Source: Baffinella frigidus (taxonomy: Eukaryota; Cryptophyceae; Cryptomonadales; Baffinellaceae). Taken from it: DNA of 12,294 bases. Both the position numbers and the translations under genes were made by a program. The first letter of the stretch is position 1; every line of letters starts with the position of its first letter. A model generated the notes under the pieces. It saw nothing but the letters and a program-made list of their open reading frames with translations. It was not told where the DNA came from and did not search any database. Positions 9,301 through 12,092 of the stretch are shown piece after piece. The stretch is taken from contig MU646364.1 in NCBI GenBank assembly GCA_026770585.1, forward strand, positions 171,186-183,479. Reading direction: 5' to 3'.

Positions 9301-11797
9301 CGAGGCGGGTGAGGGTGACGAACGAGGCTGGCAGTTTGACCAGTCCGTTCGACGAGAGCACCAGCCGCAGGATGTCCGTGATCCTCATAACCTGATACAG
9401 GGCCGTATGAGGACGTGATAGGAAGGTAGATGTAAGGCTACCAGGAACCGGGAGTTCAAACACCCATGGCCGGAGAACGCATCGTCATAACCTGTTTTCC
9501 ATGGCAGGGGTTAAGGGGTCGCTGTGTTACTACACAAATTCTCTACTATAACAAGTACGATCCAATTGTGTAGTAATTTTCGAGGGCGGGGAGAACCTCG
9601 GGGGGGATCTCGGTCATAGAAAAGCCGTGGATTTCGCAGACGCCCTGGTGGCGACTCTCGAGGAGCGCCTTGAGGTACCGCACACTCTCCTTGCCCCCGC
9701 GTCGTGTCACGGCCAGTGGAGGGTCCCTGCGAGTGGACCGCACTAAGAGCCACGCGGGAGGGTCAGAAGCGATGACACCCAAGGAGGGGTAACTTGCGCC
9801 TATACTCCTGGTGCTCTGAAAAAAAACGCATGACACACTGCAGAGCGCATGCGCGCGCGGGGGGGGGGGTGGGGGACAGGCACAAGATGGCGTGGCACGA
9901 GAAGGCGCGCGAGGGGGACGGGTGGGGGGCAGGGGGAGGCACAAGATGAGCTCGAGGTCGAGATCGAGGACGGTGAGATTGACGAGCTTGCCGATCGACC
10001 ATGGCAACTTCGTCAACCTGCACCACCACCAAGAAGCGGTCAGAGAGAGAGAGATGTTTTTACTGTCTCGGGCAAATGCATTGTAACTGACACTCGGGCA
10101 ACTGCCCTCTGTGCTGCCAGTCCGAAGGATCACGGGTGGGGTCAGGGGTGCGATCACGCCAGGGGTAACGCCAGGGTTCACGTGATAGGTCACCCGAGGA
10201 GTCACTGGAGTGGTCATGGGTAGGGTCACGGGTGGGGTCACGGGTGGGGTCACGGGTAGGGTCATGGGTGGGGTCACGAACGCGTGCACTACTGGAGGCG
10301 TCACCCGCACGCCAGTATGCAAAGGTGATGCCGCAGGGAGCACACGAGTAAAGGTTGCCTCGACATCCAAACGAGTGGCCTGACAACGAGTTGCCATTTT
10401 CGAGGCAACTCGTTGCCGCGACATCCTCGATCCGCATCTCGCCGGTGGGGATCATTTCCCTCCAAGGGGTGCTCACTCAGAATCACTCTGGCGTTCACCA
10501 AGAAAGAAAACTTAGTTTTCATCAGTCTTCAGGATTCACCAAGAACCCACACTAAGGGTCCCAGGCTCGGCAGAATGCGTTGTGCGGGTGTAGGCGGTGC
10601 GGTGTGGTGTGGACATTCGAGATGGAGGGTGTAGTGGAGTATGGCAGGAACGTACTTGTTTTGGGAGAGAATCAGCGTCTGGAGTCCGAGGCAGTCACCT
10701 GATCATGGGTTTTCGGTTCGAGGCCACCCCCGCGTGGAACAAGCGGTTGAGCCATCAACGTTGATTGACAAAACGGCTCCAAGTTATGTCGCCTTGCCCG
10801 TAAGAGGGTGGCTCGCATGTAGCAGGACCGCAGTGAGAAGAGCGTGGTATGCTCGGGGGCTCGATGAGCTCTTCGTACTCAGACTGAGGGGAACAAGATA
10901 ATTTCCTACACAATTGACACCATCCGATCTGAACTAGATGGCAATGGCTGATGTACAGCAAGTCCGTGGCCAGCAACATTATGCACGTGCAGGAGAAGAC
11001 CATGGCTGGCGAGGCGGTACGACTCAAAAGGCTGCAGGGGGGCAACGAAGAAAAGGATCCAATCCTGGCGGCATGACGTCGTTTGAGTGGTGGGGCGTAC
11101 CAATCTCAGTTGGGAGGTTGTTGATGTGGTTGAAGGAGACGTCGAGGTTGGCCAGGTGCCGGAGGTTGCCGATGCCTTGTGGTAGCGTGTCGAGGTCGTT
11201 GTGCGACAGCACGATTGTGTGCACCTGCCGGAGGGTGCCGACGAGTCAGTCGGTTGCTTGCTGGCAAGCACTCGCGATGCCGTGCGGTCATGTGTCGAGG
11301 TCGTTGTGCGAGAGGACGATTGTGTGCGCCTGCCAACCAGGTGGTGCTGGAGAGTGAGTGGCTCATCATCGATGTGGTGCCTCAGAGTCAGTCAGTGGCT
11401 TCTCGTGTGGTAATGTACCGAGATCGTTGTGTAAGAGGACGTTGGTGAGCACCTACCAACCAGGCGGGGTCTCTTAGGCAGTGGCGTGATGTGGTGCCTC
11501 GGAGTCAGTCTGTGGCTTCCCAGGGCGTTGTGGTAATGTGTCGAGATCATTGTGGGATACGACAGGTGTATGCACCTACCAACCAGGTGTGGCCTCTGGC
11601 GTGGAGAGCAGAGGTGGCGCGTGGCTGGCAGGAGGTTAGCAGGTTGGCGCAGGTTGGACGCGGGGCGGTCATCGCGGAGAGGGGGTGGTGTCAAGCGTAG
11701 CATAGCGCACCACAGACGATGGGAGGGGGTACCGCGTCGTAGCTGAGAACATCGAGAGGCACATCCACAAGCTTGCAGTACTGCAGGTCCACTCGCC
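177..11797 (-). CDS. Multi-exon leucine-rich-repeat protein gene, internal part (20 exons, 637 codons)
   Basis: Seen: 20 minus-strand exon segments, each bounded by AG and GT, whose phases agree at every junction and give one stop-free 637-codon frame. Exon segments (high to low): 11797-11733, 11224-11101, 10698-10656, 10017-9943, 9726-9597, 9391-9290, 8661-8599, 8074-8030, 7646-7539, 6907-6818, 6264-6130, 5810-5776, 5667-5616, 4539-4429, 3679-3589, 3141-3032, 2383-2288, 1695-1582, 1074-892, 317-177. The product has about 25 LRRs with the motif LxxLxLSxNxLxxLP, in four blocks divided by PPxxVxxxGxxxVxxYL segments. Known: such LRR arrays form curved solenoids that bind proteins, and lack of a signal peptide or membrane segment fits a cytosolic role, though the N-terminus is missing. 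Inferred: scaffold or recognition protein, partner unknown. Start codon, stop codon and promoter are outside the window or unrecognised. Individual splice sites are predictions; the most doubtful are the donors of exons 4, 5 and 12. Confidence 0.9.
325..362. repeat. Degenerate TTTAGGG telomere-like tract
   Basis: Variants of GGGTTTNGGG run beside the exon 20 acceptor. On the coding strand they read as C-rich CCCTAAA variants leading into the acceptor AG. The tract is short and degenerate, so it is interstitial and not a chromosome end. Confidence 0.7.
433..456 (-). pseudogene. Third, very short copy of the exon 20 start
   Basis: On the minus strand this reads CAG|GGGTACCCACTGATGCG, close to the exon 20 start CAG|GGGTGCCCACTGAAGCG. 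Similarity stops after about 24 nt. It lies between the true exon and the longer copy at 501-609, which suggests stepwise tandem duplication inside the intron. Confidence 0.6.
501..609 (-). pseudogene. Relic duplicate of LRR exon 20
   Basis: An acceptor (CACACAG|GGG at 609) and the following 80 or so nt match exon 20 almost base for base: [16 protein letters not shown], then [13 protein letters not shown]. Beyond about 528 it diverges (MLWRRLT), and neither the YLRK segment nor the CAAG|GTCTGT donor is present. Read through, it stays open into unrelated sequence. It is probably a dead partial duplicate, but its intact acceptor and frame mean mis-splicing or alternative use cannot be excluded. 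Confidence 0.75.
616..646. repeat. Degenerate TTTAGGG tract beside the exon 20 relic
   Basis: It reads GGTGTAAGGTTTAGGGTTTAGG. It stands in the same place relative to the relic acceptor (609) as the 325-362 tract does to the true exon 20 acceptor, so tract and exon start were duplicated together. The rest of this 574-nt intron holds further copies of a short TTCAGTGGGCAC-like unit, near 366, 645 and 710. Confidence 0.7.
892..1074 (-). CDS. LRR gene exon 19 (61 codons)
   Basis: Acceptor TTGCAG|GGGGCA at 1074, donor CTCAAG|GTCCAG at 892; phase 0 at both ends, and the longest exon here. It opens the fourth LRR block with [14 protein letters not shown], followed by canonical repeats [15 protein letters not shown] and LRHLNLK, the last continued in exon 20. 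The N in SANKIANI is the conserved LRR asparagine. Confidence 0.92.
1125..1250. repeat. Composite (AG)n-(TA)n-(AG)n microsatellite
   Basis: An AG-rich tract, then a (TA)n core at about 1183-1201, then AG again with GATA variants. It lies in the 507-nt intron between exons 18 and 19. The same AG-TA-AG layout recurs at 8393-8596. Confidence 0.9.
1393..1431 (-). pseudogene. Relic copy of the exon 18 end with its donor
   Basis: The minus strand reads [11 protein letters not shown] and then CAG|GTGCGC, matching the true end of exon 18 ([22 protein letters not shown]). No acceptor lies upstream in frame before a TAA, so it looks like a donor-side fragment and not a usable exon. It sits about 190 bp downstream, in coding direction, of the genuine donor. 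Confidence 0.75.
1582..1695 (-). CDS. LRR gene exon 18 (38 codons), block-ending segment
   Basis: Acceptor TTGGTAG|GTG at 1695, donor ATTCAG|GTGCGT at 1582; phase 0 at both ends. It encodes [19 protein letters not shown] then [14 protein letters not shown]. This matches the PPxxVxxxGxxxVxxYLxxLLxA form that closes LRR blocks in this gene and is familiar as NPLxxPPxEVxxxGxxAIxxYL from LRR proteins generally. It follows LQTLAL of exon 17. Confidence 0.88.
1862..1894 (-). pseudogene. Relic copy of the exon 18 start with acceptor
   Basis: The minus strand reads GGCAG|GTGTGGCCGCAGTGGG, matching exon 18 from its acceptor for about 33 nt (VWPQWGKP). It diverges after that and has no donor. It lies 199 bp upstream, in coding direction, of the true acceptor. 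Confidence 0.75.
2023..2041 (-). pseudogene. Second relic of the exon 18 start
   Basis: The minus strand reads CGGCAG|GTGTGGCCGATGTGGC, another copy of the exon 18 acceptor and first codons (VWP.W). Only about 19 nt are recognisable. With the 1894 copy it makes three successive acceptors of the same sequence within 350 bp. The remainder of the 592-nt intron holds an AG-rich tract at about 2225-2287. Confidence 0.6.
2288..2383 (-). CDS. LRR gene exon 17 (32 codons)
   Basis: Acceptor CGGCAG|ATC at 2383, donor GCGCTG|GTCTTTCTC at 2288; phase 0 at both ends. [13 protein letters not shown] completes the repeat begun in exon 16 ([10 protein letters not shown]), then [13 protein letters not shown] and LQTLAL. 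The repeat [13 protein letters not shown] is only 13 residues long instead of about 23, so it seems to have lost its second half. A pyrimidine-rich stretch follows the donor immediately. Confidence 0.88.
2418..2514. repeat. AG/GATA-rich tract ending in a copy of the exon 17 acceptor
   Basis: Purine-rich GAGA/GATA sequence occupies about 2418-2503. Right after it the minus strand has CCCGGCAG|ATCAAGTAC at 2514, matching the exon 17 start TCGGCAG|ATCAACTAC. Similarity is lost within about 12 codon positions. Confidence 0.65.
2636..2735. repeat. G/A-rich low-complexity tract
   Basis: GGGAGG/GGGGAG-type sequence with runs of up to eight G on the plus strand, so the transcribed minus strand is C/T-rich. 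It lies within the 648-nt intron between exons 16 and 17. Confidence 0.85.
2729..2785. repeat. Dispersed repeat, copy A (pairs with 9424-9480)
   Basis: It shares GGTAGATNTNANGCTACCAG and then GAACCGGG with 9424-9480, in the same orientation, with scattered substitutions. Both copies are in introns. The family is unidentified; the later GTTCAAAC-like stretch of copy B loosely resembles a tRNA B box, which would fit a SINE, but this is weak. Confidence 0.6.
2919..3027. repeat. Degenerate TTTAGGG array abutting the exon 16 donor
   Basis: About fifteen variants of GGGTTTAGGGTT, GGGTTGAGGG and GGGTCTAGGG. On the coding strand the array (CCCTAAA-like) starts about 5 nt after the exon 16 GT, so the telomere-like DNA forms the start of the intron. 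Confidence 0.9.
3032..3141 (-). CDS. LRR gene exon 16 (2 nt + 36 codons)
   Basis: Acceptor TTTCTCAG|GCATG at 3141 (phase 1, so GC completes a Gly codon opened in exon 15), donor CAACCAG|GTCCCG at 3032. It encodes [18 protein letters not shown] and then [13 protein letters not shown], two textbook LRRs with conserved Asn in ANN and SNN. The acceptor is one of the few here with a clear pyrimidine-rich tract in front. Confidence 0.95.
3147..3252. repeat. AG/TG-rich microsatellite tract
   Basis: GTGAGAGTGAG and GAGAGA repeats lie directly upstream of the exon 16 acceptor. On the coding strand they supply its CT/CA-rich pyrimidine tract. Confidence 0.85.
3416..3586. repeat. G/A-rich minisatellite-like stretch with poly-G
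   Basis: Repeated GAGGGTTGAAAGGGGGAGGGTTGC-like units and G runs of eight or more near 3533 and 3557-3568. On the coding strand this is C/T-rich DNA that begins at the exon 15 donor. With the AG/TG tract it fills most of the 447-nt intron. Confidence 0.8.
3589..3679 (-). CDS. LRR gene exon 15 (30 codons + 1 nt)
   Basis: Acceptor GGTGGCAG|TTT at 3679, donor GGCG|GTCTCCC at 3589, ending in phase 1. [11 protein letters not shown] finishes the repeat [13 protein letters not shown] of exon 14. [15 protein letters not shown] follows, and the trailing G joins GC of exon 16 to give Gly. The acceptor has no pyrimidine tract; it is preceded by a G-rich stretch. Confidence 0.9.
3821..3875 (-). pseudogene. 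Exon 17-like relic in the intron between exons 14 and 15
   Basis: The minus strand encodes [14 protein letters not shown], close at DNA level to exon 17's [12 protein letters not shown] (shared GGCGAAGAACCT and ACCTCACGC). A CCAG|A acceptor-like site precedes it at 3875, but the phase does not fit exon 14 and no donor follows. Exon 14 joins perfectly to exon 15, so I treat this as a dispersed relic copy. Confidence 0.65.
3893..3974. repeat. (GGGAGA)n / GATA microsatellite
   Basis: GATAGATAGAGATAGAG, then GGGAGAGA units repeated about eight times. It lies next to the exon 17-like relic, much as an AG-rich tract lies next to the 2514 copy of the exon 17 acceptor. The rest of the 749-nt intron (3975-4428) shows nothing recognisable. 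Confidence 0.9.
4429..4539 (-). CDS. LRR gene exon 14 (37 codons), start of third LRR block
   Basis: Acceptor GGCGCAG|GTT at 4539, donor AAGCAG|GTGCCC at 4429; phase 0 at both ends. [16 protein letters not shown] is the irregular first repeat after the block break, followed by [17 protein letters not shown] donor 9 nt further on (CCCATT|GTCCC) is possible, but the chosen one gives the better LRR with exon 15. Confidence 0.92.
4567..4599 (-). pseudogene. Relic copy of the exon 14 start with acceptor
   Basis: The minus strand reads AAGCAG|GTCATGAGCC and then TTGCTGACGATTACC, matching exon 14's GCGCAG|GTTCTGC and TCGCTGACGATTGCC. It lies exactly 60 bp upstream of the real acceptor and stays in an open frame with it, so use of this acceptor would insert 20 residues without a stop. 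Confidence 0.65.
4600..5264. other. Intron sequence between exons 13 and 14, mostly unrecognised
   Basis: Part of the longest intron (1076 nt). Apart from the exon 14 relic (below 4600) and a dispersed repeat at 4671-4710, I see no exon, RNA gene or clear repeat. The plus-strand frames here resemble nothing I know. Confidence 0.5.
4671..4710. repeat. Dispersed repeat (pairs with 11840-11879)
   Basis: Forty bases matching 11840-11879 in the same orientation at about 80 percent by eye: CACACNGTGGACT, then TCATCA and GTCAACT. Family unknown. Confidence 0.5.
5265..5345. repeat. Degenerate AACCCTG array
   Basis: TTTAACCCTGAACCCTGAAC, then four GCTGAAC units and CATCAACCATCAACCCTGAA. It is a 7-bp telomere-like repeat, C-rich on the plus strand, the opposite orientation to the other TTTAGGG tracts in the window. 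Confidence 0.85.
5346..5615. other. Donor-side part of the intron between exons 13 and 14
   Basis: No exon, repeat or RNA gene recognised. Confidence 0.4.
5616..5667 (-). CDS. LRR gene exon 13 (1 nt + 17 codons), block-ending helix
   Basis: Acceptor CCGTTGCAG|GGC at 5667 (phase 2; its first G completes Arg with CG of exon 12), donor CCGAG|GTTGCC at 5616. It encodes [17 protein letters not shown], the second half of a GxxAIxxFLxxIxxAR segment, and joins in phase to VLLSLT of exon 14. It is too short to find as an open frame; phase and motif support it. Confidence 0.85.
5668..5775 (-). repeat. 108-nt intron made of degenerate CCCTAAA repeats
   Basis: Almost the whole intron between exons 12 and 13 is variants of TTTAGGG on the plus strand (CCCTAAA on the coding strand), bounded by GTTCTC and GTTGCAG. 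It is the shortest intron in the gene. It shows that telomere-like DNA can by itself serve as an intron here. Confidence 0.88.
5776..5810 (-). CDS. LRR gene exon 12 (11 codons + 2 nt)
   Basis: Acceptor AAACAG|GGTCC at 5810, donor CTCCG|GTTCTC at 5776, ending in phase 2. It encodes [11 protein letters not shown], then CG completed by G of exon 13. Joined, VADGLRAIFNFL recreates the VxxxGxxAIxxFL block-ending motif. It is the shortest exon in the gene. Confidence 0.82.
6111..6129 (-). promoter_or_regulatory. Tandemly duplicated exon 11 donor site
   Basis: TCCAG|GTCATATACGA occurs twice on the minus strand, 17 nt apart (GT at 6129-6128 and 6112-6111), followed by a third GTCATATACGA. Only the first keeps the frame with exon 12; the second would shift it. 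Confidence 0.7.
6130..6264 (-). CDS. LRR gene exon 11 (45 codons)
   Basis: Acceptor GTGGGCAG|ATG at 6264, donor ATCCAG|GTCATA at 6130; phase 0 at both ends. [10 protein letters not shown] finishes the repeat [13 protein letters not shown] of exon 10. [15 protein letters not shown] and [12 protein letters not shown] follow, the last leading into the block-ending segment of exon 12. The ATG at the exon edge is probably internal Met, not a start. Confidence 0.92.
6401..6457. repeat. Near-perfect fold-back hairpin, 24-bp arms
   Basis: Arms 6401-6424 and 6434-6457 pair at 22 of 24 positions with a 9-nt loop (GAAAACTTA). The only mismatches are adjacent, mid-stem. It lies in the 553-nt intron between exons 10 and 11. 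A short MITE or a small-RNA precursor are the obvious candidates; nothing in the sequence decides between them. Confidence 0.9.
6565..6770. repeat. Irregular repeats of TGGTGCTAGTT
   Basis: About five copies or variants of TGGTGCTAGTTGGGG, near 6570, 6603, 6646, 6681 and 6750. Two are followed by AGTCTNGACACAG. This suggests a decayed tandem array of uneven period close to the exon 10 donor. Confidence 0.65.
6818..6907 (-). CDS. LRR gene exon 10 (30 codons)
   Basis: Acceptor CTGTTTCAG|GGA at 6907, donor TCCTCG|GTCCTT at 6818; phase 0 at both ends. [17 protein letters not shown] completes LTVLDLS of exon 9, and [13 protein letters not shown] begins the next repeat. A pyrimidine-rich tract follows the donor. 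Confidence 0.94.
7087..7140 (-). pseudogene. Relic duplicate of exon 10 with a stop codon
   Basis: The minus strand reads TTGCAG|GGCAACACGATG, then TGA, then [13 protein letters not shown]. It matches exon 10 over about 54 nt including its acceptor. The Trp codon TGG of MWTLPW has become TGA at 7128-7126, so the copy cannot encode the repeat. It lies 233 bp upstream, in coding direction, of the true acceptor. The rest of this 631-nt intron shows nothing recognisable. Confidence 0.85.
7539..7646 (-). CDS. LRR gene exon 9 (36 codons)
   Basis: Acceptor GGAGCAG|GTT at 7646, donor CTCTCG|GTGAAA at 7539; phase 0 at both ends. VFRLTN completes the exon 8 repeat, [16 protein letters not shown] is a full LRR lacking the usual Pro, and [10 protein letters not shown] starts another. 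The DNA encoding NLTVLDL is nearly identical to that in exon 4. Confidence 0.95.
7945..8020. repeat. Two-copy tandem repeat of about 35-40 bp
   Basis: CGGAGGGAGAGATGAATTGGG, followed by GGCGTGGATTGTTTCGG, recurs as CGGAGGGAGAGGTGAATCGGG and GGTGGGTTCGG. It lies just downstream of the exon 8 donor. The rest of the 383-nt intron has no recognisable feature. Confidence 0.6.
8030..8074 (-). CDS. LRR gene exon 8 (15 codons)
   Basis: Acceptor TCAACCAG|GAG at 8074, donor GATGAG|GTATCG at 8030; phase 0 at both ends. [15 protein letters not shown] carries the LxVxxNxxxxIP core of one LRR and bridges MTHIK of exon 7 to VFRLTN of exon 9. Confidence 0.88.
8125..8215 (-). repeat. Diverged dispersed repeat, minus-strand copy (pairs with 12168-12262)
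   Basis: The minus strand shares an ordered series of matches with plus-strand 12168-12262: CAGCNACC, CCCC, ATTT, ATATTT, CTGA, GTGTTT and ATCAACTTT. Spacing is preserved and identity is roughly 65-70 percent by eye. One copy is inverted relative to the other. Confidence 0.45.
8393..8596. repeat. Long composite (AG)n-(TA)n-(AG)n microsatellite
   Basis: AG-rich sequence, an AT core at about 8484-8519, then AG again up to the exon 7 donor. On the coding strand, (CT)n starts within a few bases of that GT. The structure repeats that at 1125-1250. Confidence 0.95.
8599..8661 (-). CDS. LRR gene exon 7 (21 codons)
   Basis: Acceptor CGTGTGCAG|TTG at 8661, donor ATCAAG|GTCTTC at 8599; phase 0 at both ends. 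[19 protein letters not shown] completes the repeat begun by LETLK in exon 6; IK starts the next. Confidence 0.93.
8683..8980. repeat. Decayed array of a CAGTCCCGTGAGTCCA unit
   Basis: Some seven imperfect copies of CAGTCCCGT(C/G)AGTCCAAC at uneven spacing, near 8683, 8727, 8766, 8885, 8911, 8935 and 8965, in the 628-nt intron between exons 6 and 7. Confidence 0.65.
8984..9225. repeat. Inverted repeat with arms of about 78 bp
   Basis: Arm 8984-9061 matches the reverse complement of 9147-9225 at roughly 84 percent by eye. Long shared runs include GGGTGCGACTC and CGGGGCTCAGGCCGCCA. The 85-bp centre holds the 14-bp palindrome CGCCGGATCCGGCG (9103-9116). It may be a foldback element; no target-site duplication was identified. 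Confidence 0.8.
9290..9391 (-). CDS. LRR gene exon 6 (34 codons)
   Basis: Acceptor TGTATCAG|GTT at 9391, donor CTCAAG|GTCTGC at 9290; phase 0 at both ends. VMRITD completes the repeat from exon 5 (MTEIPPE), then [18 protein letters not shown], then LTRLETLK running into exon 7. Confidence 0.94.
9424..9480. repeat. Dispersed repeat, copy B (pairs with 2729-2785)
   Basis: It shares GGTAGATNTNANGCTACCAG, GAACCGGG and a CCCAT segment with copy A in the same orientation. It lies in the 205-nt intron between exons 5 and 6. Confidence 0.6.
9597..9726 (-). CDS. LRR gene exon 5 (1 nt + 43 codons), block-ending segment
   Basis: Acceptor CTCGCAG|GGA at 9726 (phase 2; its first G completes Leu with TT of exon 4), donor CCCGAG|GTTCTC at 9597. 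[19 protein letters not shown] then ALLESRHQG is the clearest example of the PPxxVxxxGxxxVxxYLxxLL segment. [15 protein letters not shown] then opens the second LRR block. The donor is chosen because PPE|VMRITD restores the repeat. Confidence 0.88.
9855..9945. repeat. G-rich low-complexity stretch
   Basis: Runs of up to ten G, and GGCACAAGATG repeated twice (near 9880 and 9939), directly after the exon 4 donor on the coding strand. It fills much of the 216-nt intron between exons 4 and 5. Confidence 0.7.
9943..10017 (-). CDS. LRR gene exon 4 (1 nt + 24 codons + 2 nt)
   Basis: Acceptor GGTGCAG|GTT at 10017 in phase 2 (AA of exon 3 plus G gives Lys), donor ATCTT|GTGCCT at 9943. [13 protein letters not shown] completes [10 protein letters not shown], and [12 protein letters not shown] leads into DPP of exon 5. 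The donor is weak (T before GT), but both junction phases and the motif agree. Confidence 0.87.
10212..10282. repeat. 12-bp minisatellite, about six units
   Basis: Unit GGGTCACGGGTG, two exact copies and variants with T or A changes, one after another. Related degenerate units extend back to about 10130. It lies in the 638-nt intron between exons 3 and 4; being a multiple of 3 it keeps frames open, but there is no splice support for it as coding. Confidence 0.88.
10384..10415. repeat. Perfect 12-bp hairpin
   Basis: CAACGAGTTGCC (10384-10395) and its exact reverse complement (10404-10415) flank an 8-nt loop, ATTTTCGA. It is intronic, with no T-run to suggest a terminator. Confidence 0.92.
10656..10698 (-). 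CDS. LRR gene exon 3 (2 nt + 13 codons + 2 nt)
   Basis: Acceptor GATCAG|GTGAC at 10698 (phase 1), donor AACAA|GTACGT at 10656, ending in phase 2. It encodes [13 protein letters not shown]. Joined to exons 2 and 4 it gives TEIGDCLG and [15 protein letters not shown], exact LRR consensus across two split codons. Its donor, GTACGT, is among the strongest in the gene. Confidence 0.9.
10699..11100. other. Intron between exons 2 and 3, nothing recognised
   Basis: 402 nt with no exon, repeat or RNA gene that I can recognise. Confidence 0.5.
11101..11224 (-). CDS. LRR gene exon 2 (41 codons + 1 nt)
   Basis: Acceptor TCCGGCAG|GTG at 11224 (phase 0), donor GAGATTG|GTACGC at 11101, ending in phase 1. 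[18 protein letters not shown], then [19 protein letters not shown]: two strong LRRs with conserved Asn in SHND and SFNH. Three upstream relic copies of its first half precede it. Confidence 0.95.
11273..11329 (-). pseudogene. Relic copy 1 of exon 2
   Basis: Acceptor GTTGGCAG|GCG at 11329, then [13 protein letters not shown] followed by TGA. It matches exon 2 closely for about 57 nt but has a premature stop and no donor. It begins 105 bp upstream of exon 2. Confidence 0.85.
11408..11452 (-). pseudogene. Relic copy 2 of exon 2
   Basis: Acceptor GTTGGTAG|GTG at 11452, then [15 protein letters not shown], in frame without a stop. It starts 123 bp upstream of copy 1. It lacks the second LRR and the GTACGC donor of exon 2. 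Confidence 0.8.
11531..11575 (-). pseudogene. Relic copy 3 of exon 2
   Basis: Acceptor GTTGGTAG|GTG at 11575, then [16 protein letters not shown], in frame without a stop. It starts exactly 123 bp upstream of copy 2, and the intron flanks (CTGGTTGGTAG, and GACTGACTC then GAGGCACCACATC) are shared, so copies 1-3 belong to one tandem array. Confidence 0.82.
11733..11797 (-). CDS. LRR gene exon 1 in window (2 nt + 21 codons)
   Basis: Acceptor TTTGGCAG|GGCGAG at 11797 (phase 1), donor GACGCG|GTACCC at 11733 (phase 0). [21 protein letters not shown] is an irregular first-of-block LRR, like [13 protein letters not shown] of exon 19, and joins VHTIVLS of exon 2 exactly. The gene's true start must lie upstream. 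Confidence 0.85.
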
Positions 11798-11839
11798 CTG
11801 CCAAAACCGCAACGCACGTCACGCAAGCGTTTTCCATCC

Positions 11840-11879
11840 CACACGGTGGACTACGGACTTGTCATCAAAGGTCAACTGA
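11840..11879. repeat. Dispersed repeat (pairs with 4671-4710)
   Basis: It shares CACACNGTGGACT, TCATCA and GTCAACT with the other copy in the same order and spacing, at about 80 percent identity by eye. Confidence 0.5.
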
Positions 11880-11945
11880 CCCCGACGCAATGGATCTTAA
11901 GCACGTCACGTGTGCGTCCTCCAACCTTCTAGTCGGCGCCCTGGA

Positions 11946-12067
11946 CCACTCAGAAGGCTACGATGCATCCAGATATCTGGGGGTAGTTCGGAAATTTCCA
12001 ATACAAATGAATGAAGAATAAGGCTCTAATTCCGGTTCAAACGTGATCCGTGTAGCCTTCTGAGCGG
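11946..12067. repeat. Possible 122-bp MITE-like segment with 17-bp inverted ends
   Basis: Left end CCACTCAGAAGGCTACG and right end TGTAGCCTTCTGAGCGG are inverted repeats with two mismatches, around an A/T-richer centre. No clear target-site duplication was seen, so the element call is tentative. Confidence 0.4.
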
Positions 12068-12092
12068 CTTGCACTCTCGCTGACGGGAGAAT

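Noticed and set aside
9424-9480. tRNA gene
   Set aside because: Only a vague B-box-like stretch is present. I found no acceptor stem, anticodon arm or A box.
9546-10424. Longest minus-strand open frame, 292 codons
   Set aside because: It reads through two introns. Only the exon 4 and exon 5 parts look like LRR protein; the rest translates C-rich repeats (PVTPPVT and similar).
11641-11690. Possible fifth copy of exon 2 (minus-strand NLRQPANLL, similar to NLRHLANL)
   Set aside because: It needs a frameshift to match, and has no acceptor or donor at the expected positions. The resemblance is too weak to annotate.
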